A stretch of DNA of 64,000 nucleotides, taken from NCBI GenBank assembly GCA_031285405.1, contig JAITWH010000040.1, positions 23,414 through 87,413 of the forward strand, in the 5' to 3' direction. Below are positions 7,185 through 15,112 of the stretch, piece after piece; within the stretch, counting starts at the first letter, position 1; the number at the start of each line of letters is the position of its first letter. The translations under genes and the position numbers were made by a program. The stretch comes from Alistipes sp. (GTDB lineage: Bacteria > Bacteroidota > Bacteroidia > Bacteroidales > Rikenellaceae). Below the pieces are notes generated by a model that was given only the letters and a program-made list of their open reading frames with translations, was not told where the DNA came from and did not search any database.

Positions 7185-9927
7185 CGTGTTCTGTTGTTGA
7201 GTTGTTGATGTATGCTATTTCGGTGGGAATTTTTATCGTGAATCGGGCTCCACCGCCCTCGCGGTTCTCCACCCCGATTGTTCCGCCGTGGGCCTTCACA
7301 AAACCCGAAGCTATCGAGAGCCCCAATCCGAGGCCACCCGAGGTGAGGTTGTCGCCCTTGCGAAACTTGTCGAAGACGCGCGGAAGCATGTCGGGCGGAA
7401 ATCCGGGGCCACGGTCGCTCTCCTGAATCACCAGATCGCCGTCGTCGTAGAACGCCCCGAGCCCAATCTCCGTTCCCGAAGCGGCGTACTTGCACGAGTT
7501 GTAGACCAAATTGTGCAGCGCCTGCTCCATGAGGCCGAAGTCGAGTCGCACCAGAGGCATGGAGGTCGGAACGTCGATCGTCACGCGGAACGGCTTCAGC
7601 TCGTCGGCCAGTTCGTCGACCACGCGGTTGAACAGGTCGGCCACGTCGCACCAGTCGATGTGGGGTGCTATCTTGCGACTCTCGATGCGCGAGGTGTTGA
7701 GCAGGTTTTCGATCAGCCGGTTGAGGCGATTCGAGGCGGTGAATATCTGGGAGTAGAGCTCCCGTCGAATCTCTTCGGGGTACTCCTGAGCAAGCAGGGC
7801 ATCCGATGCCGCCATGACGGTGGCCACGGGAATCCGCAGCTCGTGCGACACCGAGTTGAAGATGGTGCTGTAAAGTCGGTCGGACTCATAGAGCAGGTTG
7901 ATCTTGCGGTTGCGCCGGATGAGGCACTGGTGCTCCATCGCGTTGGATATCTGGGTGAGGAAGATATTCCAGATGAGCTCCTTCTCGCCGCTGAACCTCT
8001 TATCGGAGCGTACCACCACAACCCCCTGTCCTGCCTGCACACCCTTCAGCGGAAAGAAGGTATACTCGCTGTCGTTCAACGTGTCGGTGTGCCGCCCCGC
8101 CTTGGTCGAGTGTTGCATAACCCATCGGAGAATCTCGGCGTCGTGTTCGGAGAGGTTTTCGGGAATCTCGGCGGGCTGCCCGTGGCCGTCGCTCATCAGG
8201 ATGATGGGGGTCACGCCGAAGTATTTGTTGATCTCATCCTTCGCGACCGCCGTCATCTCGTCGATGCCGTCGGCGGTGGCGAGGCGGTCGGTGAGGTGGA
8301 AGAGGGCGAAGGTCCTCTCGGCCAGCCCCTGCGCGAGTCGTTCCTGCCGACGGAACTTCGACGCGAGAGCACCCGTTACCAATGCGACAGCCAGAAACGT
8401 GAGCAGCGCGAGGATGTTGTCGAGCCCCGTGAAGGCCAGCGTGTAGCGCGGCGGCATAAAAAGGCAACCCCACGCGAGGGCGCCCACGACCGACGCCGCC
8501 AAAATTGCCCTGAAGCCCACGAACATCGAGAGCAGCAGCACCACGAAGAGCATGATAAACGCAACGGACTGATAACCTATCCTGTCGGCGATGGGCAGAC
8601 AGAGCAGCGCCGTGACCGACACAGCAACGACGGCGAGCAGGCATTGGCGACACAGCAGTCGGAATCCGGTCGGCTCCTCCTGTTGCACCGCTCTTCGCGG
8701 TCGCCTTTCCGATTCGGATGAAGAGTTGGGCGAAGACGCGGGCATGGATTCAGGCAGCGGCTCGGCAACAAACCAGTCGAGATCGCTCCCCGCCCTGATC
8801 AAACGATTCACAGTATCGCGACCCGGAAGGAGGCGCGACAGACGGCACCGCCTCTTCGACTTGCCCGCCACCATGTGGGTGATCTTCTCTTTTCTGATGA
8901 CGTGCAGGACTGTCTTTACAAGATGGTTGCCCGACGCCACGATCACCCGCGCTCCCAACTCGTGGGCCAGGGCGATGTTCTTCGAGAGCTGTTCGATCTC
9001 GGCAGGGTCGTTGCCCCTGATGTTTTTGACGTGCAGCGCGACGAGCTCCATGCCCATGGTGTACGACAGTCGCTTGCCCATGCGGATCAGCCGCTCGGCG
9101 GAGGCGTCGGATCCGAAGAGCACCATCAGGCGCAGACCCGCGTCGCCGAAGTCGTCGGTACTCTCCTGCTGCGACAACATGCTACGCTGCCTATTCACCT
9201 TGTCGGCCACAAGCCGCAGCGACACCTCGCGGCGGGCCGTTATATTCTCGCGGCTGAAGTAACTCTTGATCTCCTCGCGCGACAGCGACGGAAGATGCAC
9301 CTTGCCGTCGACCAGACGGTCGATGAGTCGGTTGGGGGTGATGTCGACCAGCACCACGTCGTCGGCCGCTTCGAACATCTCGTCGGGCACGGTGTCGTCG
9401 GCGCTCATGCCGGCCGGGCGATCCGAGGTGTCGCAGCGGCTCTCCAACTGCTGCATGTTGAGTGTGGTGTATACATTGATGCCGTGGTCGAGCAGCTCCT
9501 GCACATCCTGCCAGCGACGGGCGTGGCGACTCCCCGCGACGTTGACGTGCCCCAGATCGTCGACCGGAACGAGATAGGGGTGACGCGCGATGACGGCGTC
9601 CAAATCCATCTCCTCGACAGTTTCGGCATTTCCGGCGGTGGGGTCGCCGCGGCGTACTATCCTCGGAGGAATCCGTTTGAGTTTTTTCAGCACCGCTCCC
9701 GCATCGGGGCAGTCATGGGTATCGGCACACCCCACCGCGACGTCGACGCCGCGAAGTTGATCGTGCCACGCCGCCTGAAGCATCGCGAGGGTTTTGCCAA
9801 CTCCGGACGACATTCCGAAAAATATCTTCAGCTTTCCGCGCTTCGCACCCACCCCCTCGCCGTCGCGAATCGAGGCGGCGGCGGCGCGAATATGAACGCG
9901 GTCGGGTCTATGGTTGTCGAGTTTCAT
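7174..9927 (-). CDS. kdpD: KdpD-like sensor histidine kinase
   Basis: The 917-aa protein has the full KdpD architecture. An N-terminal KdpD domain carries the Walker-A-like GMSSGVGKT at 38-46 and the VDDLGHVN.AGSRHARRWQDV block. A universal-stress-like domain (about 260-370) contains LMVLFGSDASAERLIR. Four closely spaced membrane helices lie at about 428-527, followed by a GAF-like segment. The HisKA domain has phospho-acceptor His near residue 695 in SVSHELRIP. The HATPase domain has LVYNSCKYA, DRGPGFPPD and GGLGLGLSIA. In well-studied bacteria KdpD senses K+ and phosphorylates KdpE. The Walker-A-like loop has SS where AP is usual (GAAPGVGKT); GVGKT itself is intact. It is transcribed first, ahead of kdpE, from a promoter in the divergent region around 9930-10000. 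Confidence 0.93.
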   Translation of the reverse strand: MKLDNHRPDRVHIRAAAASIRDGEGVGAKRGKLKIFFGMSSGVGKTLAMLQAAWHDQLRGVDVAVGCADTHDCPDAGAVLKKLKRIPPRIVRRGDPTAGNAETVEEMDLDAVIARHPYLVPVDDLGHVNVAGSRHARRWQDVQELLDHGINVYTTLNMQQLESRCDTSDRPAGMSADDTVPDEMFEAADDVVLVDITPNRLIDRLVDGKVHLPSLSREEIKSYFSRENITARREVSLRLVADKVNRQRSMLSQQESTDDFGDAGLRLMVLFGSDASAERLIRMGKRLSYTMGMELVALHVKNIRGNDPAEIEQLSKNIALAHELGARVIVASGNHLVKTVLHVIRKEKITHMVAGKSKRRCRLSRLLPGRDTVNRLIRAGSDLDWFVAEPLPESMPASSPNSSSESERRPRRAVQQEEPTGFRLLCRQCLLAVVAVSVTALLCLPIADRIGYQSVAFIMLFVVLLLSMFVGFRAILAASVVGALAWGCLFMPPRYTLAFTGLDNILALLTFLAVALVTGALASKFRRQERLAQGLAERTFALFHLTDRLATADGIDEMTAVAKDEINKYFGVTPIILMSDGHGQPAEIPENLSEHDAEILRWVMQHSTKAGRHTDTLNDSEYTFFPLKGVQAGQGVVVVRSDKRFSGEKELIWNIFLTQISNAMEHQCLIRRNRKINLLYESDRLYSTIFNSVSHELRIPVATVMAASDALLAQEYPEEIRRELYSQIFTASNRLNRLIENLLNTSRIESRKIAPHIDWCDVADLFNRVVDELADELKPFRVTIDVPTSMPLVRLDFGLMEQALHNLVYNSCKYAASGTEIGLGAFYDDGDLVIQESDRGPGFPPDMLPRVFDKFRKGDNLTSGGLGLGLSIASGFVKAHGGTIGVENREGGGARFTIKIPTEIAYINNSTTEHDER

Positions 9928-10251
9928 GAGGCGATGTGCGTGAGAGTGTCTATACCTATTATATATAGTACTGCATATCTCAAATAATGTGCCGCATCCG
10001 CCCGCGGTCGCAACTCATTTTTTATGTTTTCCTAATACCCGCCGTGCGCCACGCTATCGAGCCCGAGCGACGCACGACGCGAGAGAGGGCGAACGCCTCC
10101 GACGGAGGGAGACAAGGCGCGTTTATGACTCCCTTATAATTGCGCGGTTTTATTCACGATATCCTTATCTATTCGACGTAATTTACGCGGCCGACCTACG
10201 TATTGTAACCGTCGATAGATCGACTTTATGAAAAATTATGATTAAACGCCT
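9928..10251. other. intergenic region between divergent kdpD and fimbrial locus
   Basis: No convincing gene is seen in these 324 bp. The kdpD-proximal part is AT-rich (a TATATATAGTA stretch around 9960-9970) and presumably holds the kdpDE promoter. The middle has a GC-rich hairpin around CCTCCGACGGAGG. The part next to the 10252 gene contains a GTCGAT-AG-ATCGAC palindrome about 35 bp before its start codon. No exact TAnnTTTG box was found for either gene. Confidence 0.4.
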
Positions 10252-10869
10252 ATGAAAACGAACCTGATTTATGTTGCCGCCCTCGTTGCGTCAGTCATGT
10301 TGTTAATGTCCGCCTGCCAGAGCTCCGACGATCTGTCTGCCGGTGGCCCCACCCCCGAGCGCCGCGGTAAAGCGCTGATGAATCTCTCTTTCGAACTGCC
10401 CGACGCGGGCGAAGAGTTGGATGTCGCGGAGATCGAGAACCTCGTGTCGACGGTCGACGCCTTTGTGTTCGAGCCCAACGGAGAGCCGGCACGCATCGGC
10501 AGCCACACCCGTTTCGACAGTATGGAGGCCTTCTCGCTGAGCGTGGTCGGCTCCGACGTGGTGTACGAATTGGAGGAGTCGGGCATCGTTACAGTTTCGG
10601 GCGCCAAGACAGTCTACGTAGGTATCAACATGCCCGCCTCCCTATTCAGTGAGTTCGCCGGCGACGAGGCCGAGATGCTCGACCGCTTCTCGTCGGTGTC
10701 GCGAAAGAAACGCCCGGGCGACTTCATAGTATACTCCGAACCTCGATCGGTAGTGTTGGAGAGACGGCAGCGCGACGTGGCACCCGCCGACAACGAAAAC
10801 GAGATCGAGGTAGCCTTCGACATAGTCATCATGCCGTGGGCGCGACAGGACGTGGAGGTGATTCTGTAA
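10252..10869 (+). CDS. small lipoprotein, possibly a short fimbrillin-like protein
   Basis: The 205-aa protein has a lipoprotein signal ending in LLMSAC with Cys22. The mature part begins with a Ser/Asp/Gly-rich linker. It then gives beta-strand-like sequence (KALMNLSFELPDAGEE, VSTVDAFVFEPNGEP) that resembles the first strands of FimA/Mfa fimbrillin lipoproteins, in which a numeric or text-like strand follows an F.P pattern. It is far shorter than a complete fimbrillin (usually 300 aa or more). No family is recognised with confidence. It lies immediately upstream of the fimbrial sigma factor, separated by 184 bp that contain the ECF-type promoter motif, so it may be a monocistronic gene of the same locus. 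A role in the fimbriae is inference from position. Confidence 0.6.
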   Translation: MKTNLIYVAALVASVMLLMSACQSSDDLSAGGPTPERRGKALMNLSFELPDAGEELDVAEIENLVSTVDAFVFEPNGEPARIGSHTRFDSMEAFSLSVVGSDVVYELEESGIVTVSGAKTVYVGINMPASLFSEFAGDEAEMLDRFSSVSRKKRPGDFIVYSEPRSVVLERRQRDVAPADNENEIEVAFDIVIMPWARQDVEVIL

Positions 10870-10884
10870 TAAAAATTCAAAAAA

Positions 10885-10926
10885 GCGAACTTTTGTTTTC
10901 CCATTTTCTGATTTTTTGCGAATACT
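10885..10926 (+). promoter_or_regulatory. candidate ECF-sigma promoter upstream of sigma gene
   Basis: The sequence holds CCCATTTTC, nine bases, then GCGAATA. The same two blocks with the same nine-base spacing occur upstream of the FecR gene at 11718-11760, together with a similar GTGAA/GCGAA-T-rich left flank. Identical spacing in front of both members of a sigma/anti-sigma pair points to a promoter read by the cognate ECF sigma factor. Confidence 0.55.
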
Positions 10927-11053
10927 ACTTTGTAGGGGGCAATCGAGAGGGGTCTTTATATAATCCTTATGTTGTGCGCGCCGTATTTACAAAACCCATA
11001 TATGGGCCGACACATATTTGTCCGTTCATTGTGCAAACGATTTTAATCGACGA

Positions 11054-11665
11054 ATGAAAAGAACAACCACCTCAACTCGATCAGCCCTGCCCGGGAACGG
11101 AAAGATCGACATCGGGATTCTGCAAAAGGTTAGACGAGGCGATGAACACGCCTTCGGACAACTCTATTGCAGATACTACAAACCGGTGTTCGGTCTGATG
11201 TTCAAAACCACCCACTCGCGGGAGGACGCCGAGGACATCGCGCAGGAGGTGTTCGTCAGGCTCTGGAACATGCGCGACAAAATTGATCCGGAGAAGAATA
11301 TCCAGGCGCTGATATTCGTCATAGCGCGACGGGCCGCGGTCGACCTCTACCGACGCTCGGGAAGGCTCACCGCCGTATTCTCAGACCGGCAGGACGACGA
11401 AGAGTCGCTGTGCGAGGGGCTCTCGCCCGAGGAGATTCTCGAAGATGTCGAGACCAAGCTCCTGCTCGAAGTCACCATCGAGGGGATGCCCCGCAGTCAG
11501 CGCGAAGTCTTTTCGCTCTATTACCACGACAGCCTGACACCCGCGGAGATCGCACAACGGCTCGGCCTGTCGTACGAAAATGTGAGGAAGCAGATCTACA
11601 ACGGCAAACGCCAACTGCGAACAGTGATGTCGATCACGCTCGCCTTTCTGATCTTCCAAATGTAG
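11054..11665 (+). CDS. ECF-type RNA polymerase sigma factor of the fimbrial locus
   Basis: The 203-aa sigma-70 family protein starts at the ATG preceding KRTTTSTRS; an upstream in-frame extension looks untranslated. Region 2 contains DEHAFGQLYCRYYKPVFGLM and the DAEDIAQEVFVRLW block that contacts the -10 element. Region 4 holds MPRSQREVFSLYYHD and LTPAEIAQRLGLSYENVRKQ, a helix-turn-helix. This is the Bacteroidetes ECF group usually paired with FecR anti-sigma factors. The FecR gene follows 143 bp downstream, and STN-DUF3575 and fimbrial genes follow that. It likely drives expression of the fimbrial genes and, from the shared promoter motif, itself and its anti-sigma factor. Confidence 0.93.
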   Translation: MKRTTTSTRSALPGNGKIDIGILQKVRRGDEHAFGQLYCRYYKPVFGLMFKTTHSREDAEDIAQEVFVRLWNMRDKIDPEKNIQALIFVIARRAAVDLYRRSGRLTAVFSDRQDDEESLCEGLSPEEILEDVETKLLLEVTIEGMPRSQREVFSLYYHDSLTPAEIAQRLGLSYENVRKQIYNGKRQLRTVMSITLAFLIFQM

Positions 11666-11717
11666 AGAGACCGTTACCGCTAAAACCCAACACGTTAGCG
11701 GCGACGAGTGAAAAAAA

Positions 11718-11760
11718 GTGAATTTTCTTTTTCCCATTTTCCGCCCGCGTGCGAATAATA
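11718..11760 (+). promoter_or_regulatory. candidate ECF-sigma promoter upstream of FecR gene
   Basis: CCCATTTTC-N9-GCGAATA repeats the motif found upstream of the sigma gene at 10885-10926. The FecR start codon lies about 50 bp downstream. It probably gives the anti-sigma factor and the downstream fimbrial genes their own sigma-dependent start. Confidence 0.55.
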
Positions 11761-11808
11761 TCAGTGAGAGGCTTTCTGTTTTTATCACCTCTCGCACCAA
11801 ATAAAGAA

Positions 11809-12849
11809 ATGAAGAATAGAATAAACAGGGGAATGAACAGGGCCTACGAGTTGATCTCGGCTCTGTTCGAAAGTGAGCTCGACACCGATCTGCACGACCG
11901 GATCAGGGGTTGGCTCTTCACCATTCCGAACAACGGAACGGCAGAGGTGGCCTTCGCCCGATGGGCGGCTCTCAACATCGAGCCGGAGTGTACCGCGCCC
12001 GACAGCCAGACGACCGAGGGTTTCCGCCGACTCGCCTCGCTGTTGGGATTCGAACACACGACGCTGCCCGTCGAGATACGTCGCGCCGCCATGCCCCTGC
12101 ACCGCGTGGTTTTCCGAGCCGCGGCGGCAGTGTTGATACCCATACTTATAGCCGGAGGCGCAGCCCTCTTTCTGCTCGACGGAGAGAGGAGCGCCCCCAC
12201 CGCCGAAGATACCGTGCTTGCCATGGCAGCGGGAGAGAGTCGCACGTTCTCGCTGCCCGACGGTTCGACGGTCGCCCTGGAGGAGAACTCGACGCTGGTC
12301 TACAACGACGACTTCGCCATCAATCGCGAGGTGGAGTTAGACGGCGAGGCCTTCTTCATCGTTGCGCACGACGCTACCCACCCCTTTTCTGTGCGTCACG
12401 ACGAGATGAGGGTCAACGCCATCGGAACCGAATTTTACGTCCGTACGGGCGGCGAGAGCGGAGTGGCCGAAGTGATCCTCACCCGCGGACGTGTCGCCGT
12501 CGAGGCGGGAAGCCGCCGCATCGAACTCGCCCCGGGGGAGAAGGCCTCGGTAAATAAGAGCAACGGCTACGCGGTGGAACTCACCGAGGCGGGACGCGGC
12601 GAGATCATGAGGGTTAGCCACGGCGAGTTCTCGATCGAGAATGTCTCTTCGCGCGCCGCCATCGTGATCGCGGCCGACTACTTCGGAATGCCCCTCGTCA
12701 TCGAACCCGACACCCCCGCCGGCAACCACATCAACCTGATCGCTCCGGCGCGCATGTCGATCGACGAGGTGTTGGCATCAATAAACTCCGTATCCGACTC
12801 AGTGCAGGCCCGTCTCGAAGGCGACACCATAATCGCATCGAAAAAATAA
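11809..12849 (+). CDS. FecR-family anti-sigma factor
   Basis: The 346-aa protein starts at the ATG giving MKNRINRGMNRAYEL; a second possible start lies seven codons later. A short cytoplasmic N-terminal region is followed by one membrane helix (AAAAVLIPILIAGGAALFLL, residues about 100-120). The periplasmic FecR domain begins at AAGESRTFSLPDGSTVALEENS and contains GEAFFIVAHD..HPFSV and V.AIGTEF.V. A C-terminal DUF4974-type domain runs from about 265 to the end (FSIENVSSRAAIVIAADYFGMPL). FecR proteins hold the ECF sigma factor inactive until an outer-membrane partner signals through an STN domain. Here the only STN protein of the locus is the next gene, 10 bp downstream. Confidence 0.92.
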   Translation: MKNRINRGMNRAYELISALFESELDTDLHDRIRGWLFTIPNNGTAEVAFARWAALNIEPECTAPDSQTTEGFRRLASLLGFEHTTLPVEIRRAAMPLHRVVFRAAAAVLIPILIAGGAALFLLDGERSAPTAEDTVLAMAAGESRTFSLPDGSTVALEENSTLVYNDDFAINREVELDGEAFFIVAHDATHPFSVRHDEMRVNAIGTEFYVRTGGESGVAEVILTRGRVAVEAGSRRIELAPGEKASVNKSNGYAVELTEAGRGEIMRVSHGEFSIENVSSRAAIVIAADYFGMPLVIEPDTPAGNHINLIAPARMSIDEVLASINSVSDSVQARLEGDTIIASKK

Positions 12850-12859
12850 TGAAGTTGCC

Positions 12860-13894
12860 ATGAACAGAACAAACATCATAAAGTTACTCGCTACGACGGC
12901 CGCGCTCTTTATCCTCGGCACGGCGGGCGCCCAGAGCCAGCGGCTGACCATTCCCCGTCCGCAGATGTCGGCCATCGACCTCTTCTCGGAGATTCGCAGC
13001 CAGACGGGACTCGGTGTTGCCTACAACGCCAGCCTGATCGACCCCGCCCGTGTGGTCGCCTTCACCCGATCGACCATGACCGTCGACGAGGCCGTCGAAA
13101 CGGTCCTGCACGACACCGGCGCGACCTACCGATACGAAGGACGGGTGATCGTGCTCGACCGCCTGCCCGAAGCTCCGAAACCCGCCGCACAGCCGGTGGT
13201 CGAAAAGCGCGCGCCGATTCGCACCTACAACTCGGGCGAGCATCTCACGCAGGCTCCCCGTCAGCCGGCTGTTCGAGCTCAGCTTCCCGTCCCCACGATC
13301 GCTCCTCAGATCGAAGTGCCAGCCCCCGTCTCCAAATGGCGCGAGGCATCGGGTTACACCGCGGGAGTCGGCAAGCTGCCCTCGATCGCCATCAAGACCA
13401 ATCTGCTCTACGGCGCGGCGACGCTCACGCCCAACCTCTCCGTGGAGTTCGGCCTTGGCAAGAAGACCACTCTCGAATTTGGGGCGAGCCACAACCCGTG
13501 GAACCTCAAGGGTTCGCTGGAGAGCAACCGCAAACTCGTTCACATGATCCTCAAACCCGAGTTCCGGTATTGGCTGTGCGAACGTTTCGACGGACACTTT
13601 TTCGGAGTACACGCACTCTTCTCGCGCTACAACATCGGCACCTACAACGTTCCGCCGCTCTTCAAAAAGGCGTACCGTTATGATGGTTACGCTTTTGGCG
13701 CGGGCATCACCTACGGTTACAGCCTCTCGTTGGCCAAGCGCTGGAGCGCCGAGTTCGCCGTGGGGGTGGGAGCGATGAAGCTCTCCTACGACCGCTTCGA
13801 CTGCGCCGCCTGTAACCTCACCTCGCAGCCCGATACAAAAACATACATCGGCCCCACCAACGCTTCGGCAAGTCTCGTGTTCCTTATAAAATAG
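12860..13894 (+). CDS. STN domain fused to DUF3575 outer-membrane protein
   Basis: The 344-aa protein has a Sec signal peptide (to about residue 25). An STN-like domain at about 28-88 contains SAIDLFSEIRSQTGLGVAYNASL and MTVDEAVETVLHDTGATYRYEGRVIVL. A Pro/Ala-rich linker at about 95-165 follows. The DUF3575 domain at about 170-344 contains IKTNLLYGAATLTPNLSVEF, GASHNPW and repeated aromatic-ended beta strands ending in SLVFLIK. DUF3575 proteins are common in Bacteroidales fimbrial loci and are expected to form an outer-membrane barrel. STN domains usually sit on TonB-dependent transducers and signal to FecR. Here the domain is attached to a small barrel with no plug or TonB-receptor barrel. 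It overlaps operationally with the FecR gene upstream and DUF3868 gene 6 bp downstream. Confidence 0.85.
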   Translation: MNRTNIIKLLATTAALFILGTAGAQSQRLTIPRPQMSAIDLFSEIRSQTGLGVAYNASLIDPARVVAFTRSTMTVDEAVETVLHDTGATYRYEGRVIVLDRLPEAPKPAAQPVVEKRAPIRTYNSGEHLTQAPRQPAVRAQLPVPTIAPQIEVPAPVSKWREASGYTAGVGKLPSIAIKTNLLYGAATLTPNLSVEFGLGKKTTLEFGASHNPWNLKGSLESNRKLVHMILKPEFRYWLCERFDGHFFGVHALFSRYNIGTYNVPPLFKKAYRYDGYAFGAGITYGYSLSLAKRWSAEFAVGVGAMKLSYDRFDCAACNLTSQPDTKTYIGPTNASASLVFLIK

Positions 13895-13900
13895 AGATAG

Positions 13901-15061
13901 ATGAAAAACATAATCATACGTACACTCTGCCTGGCGACACTCTGCCTGGCATCGGCAACCGCGGCGTCGGCTGCCGTGTCGACCCGCACCGCCGGCAACG
14001 GCATCAGGATCAGCGGAGGGCAGATCTCCGTCTCGGGCGACGAGATGCAGATCGCTTTCGACGTCGAGATCGACCGGCGCGCCGCCCGCAGCGGATACAC
14101 CCTCGTCTACCGCCCCTTCGTCGGCAACGGCTCGGCGCGTTGGACGCTCCCCGAGATCGTCGTGCAGTCGCGCCGCGCACGCATCGCACGCGACCGCCGG
14201 CTGTGGGTCTCGGGCGAGGAGGTGATCTACGACGACCCCCGCTTCGTGCGCAACGGCGACAAGTTTCGCTACACCGCCTCGATTCCCATGCAGCCGTGGA
14301 TGACGGAGGCCGCACTCACCGCCGAAACGATCGAGGCGGGATGCTGCTCGTCGAGCGTGAGCCCCGCCACCATTTTGGCCAACATCGCCGACTTCATGCC
14401 CGCCGCGCCCGCACCCGAACCCGCACCGATGATCGAGACCCCCGCGCCGCAATCGACTGGCGACATGTTGGCCGAGACGCTCAAGTGGGTTATCCCCTTC
14501 TCGAAATTCGACGGCCGCCTGACGGCCATGATGTTCGACGAGGACAGGAACGAGGCACTGAGGGTCTACTTCCCGCAGGGCAGCGACAGGCTCAACCCCT
14601 ACGGCGACGGCAACGCGAACGTTTTGGGAATGCTCCTCTCGGTGGTGAGCCGACTGCAGGCATCGACTGACAGCCGCGTGGCCCAGATCGTGGTGGCAGG
14701 TTTCGCCTCACCCGAGGGATCGTTCGAACTCAACGACCGCCTGGCATACAATCGCGCCGCCGCACTGAGGCAGTACATTGCCGACAACAGCGACATCGAC
14801 CTCAGTCGGGTCTACATCCACAATGGCTCGGAGGACTGGGCGGGATTGCGCGCCATGGTCGAGGCCTCTGACATGCCCCGCCGCCAACAGGTGCTGGAGA
14901 TCATCGACAGCGTGCCCGTGTGGGATGCCCGCGGCAACAGCGGTCGCGAAAGCGCGCTGAAGCAGCTGGACGGGGGACGCACATACAACTACATGTCGCG
15001 CAACTTCTTTCCCGAGCTCCGGAAGGCGGCATACATAAAGGTATTTTACGAAGACAGATAA
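13901..15061 (+). CDS. DUF3868 / OmpA-like fimbrial locus protein
   Basis: The 386-aa protein has a signal peptide ending in ATAASA. The N-terminal beta-rich domain (about 25-125; ISVSGDEMQIAFDVEIDRRA, LVYRPF, RWTLPEIVV, CCS near 147-149) matches DUF3868, which occurs next to DUF3575 in type V fimbrial loci. After a Pro/Ala/Glu-rich linker (about 165-195), the C-terminal part resembles an OmpA-type periplasmic fold (LRVYFPQGSDRLNP, IVVAGFASPEGS, DRLAYNRAAALRQYI), which binds peptidoglycan in other proteins. It may anchor the fimbrial assembly or signalling apparatus to the cell wall. The gene lies 6 bp after DUF3575 and 51 bp before the major fimbrillin, in one operon. Confidence 0.85.
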   Translation: MKNIIIRTLCLATLCLASATAASAAVSTRTAGNGIRISGGQISVSGDEMQIAFDVEIDRRAARSGYTLVYRPFVGNGSARWTLPEIVVQSRRARIARDRRLWVSGEEVIYDDPRFVRNGDKFRYTASIPMQPWMTEAALTAETIEAGCCSSSVSPATILANIADFMPAAPAPEPAPMIETPAPQSTGDMLAETLKWVIPFSKFDGRLTAMMFDEDRNEALRVYFPQGSDRLNPYGDGNANVLGMLLSVVSRLQASTDSRVAQIVVAGFASPEGSFELNDRLAYNRAAALRQYIADNSDIDLSRVYIHNGSEDWAGLRAMVEASDMPRRQQVLEIIDSVPVWDARGNSGRESALKQLDGGRTYNYMSRNFFPELRKAAYIKVFYEDR

Positions 15062-15112
15062 CAACAATAAACAGAATCAAACAACCTTTTTATTAATTAA
15101 TCCAACAAACAG

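Noticed and set aside
9989..10231. Short open frame (80 aa) between kdpD and the 10252 lipoprotein
   Set aside because: Sequence is Arg/His-rich with no recognisable pattern and no ribosome-binding or family signal; it spans a likely promoter region.
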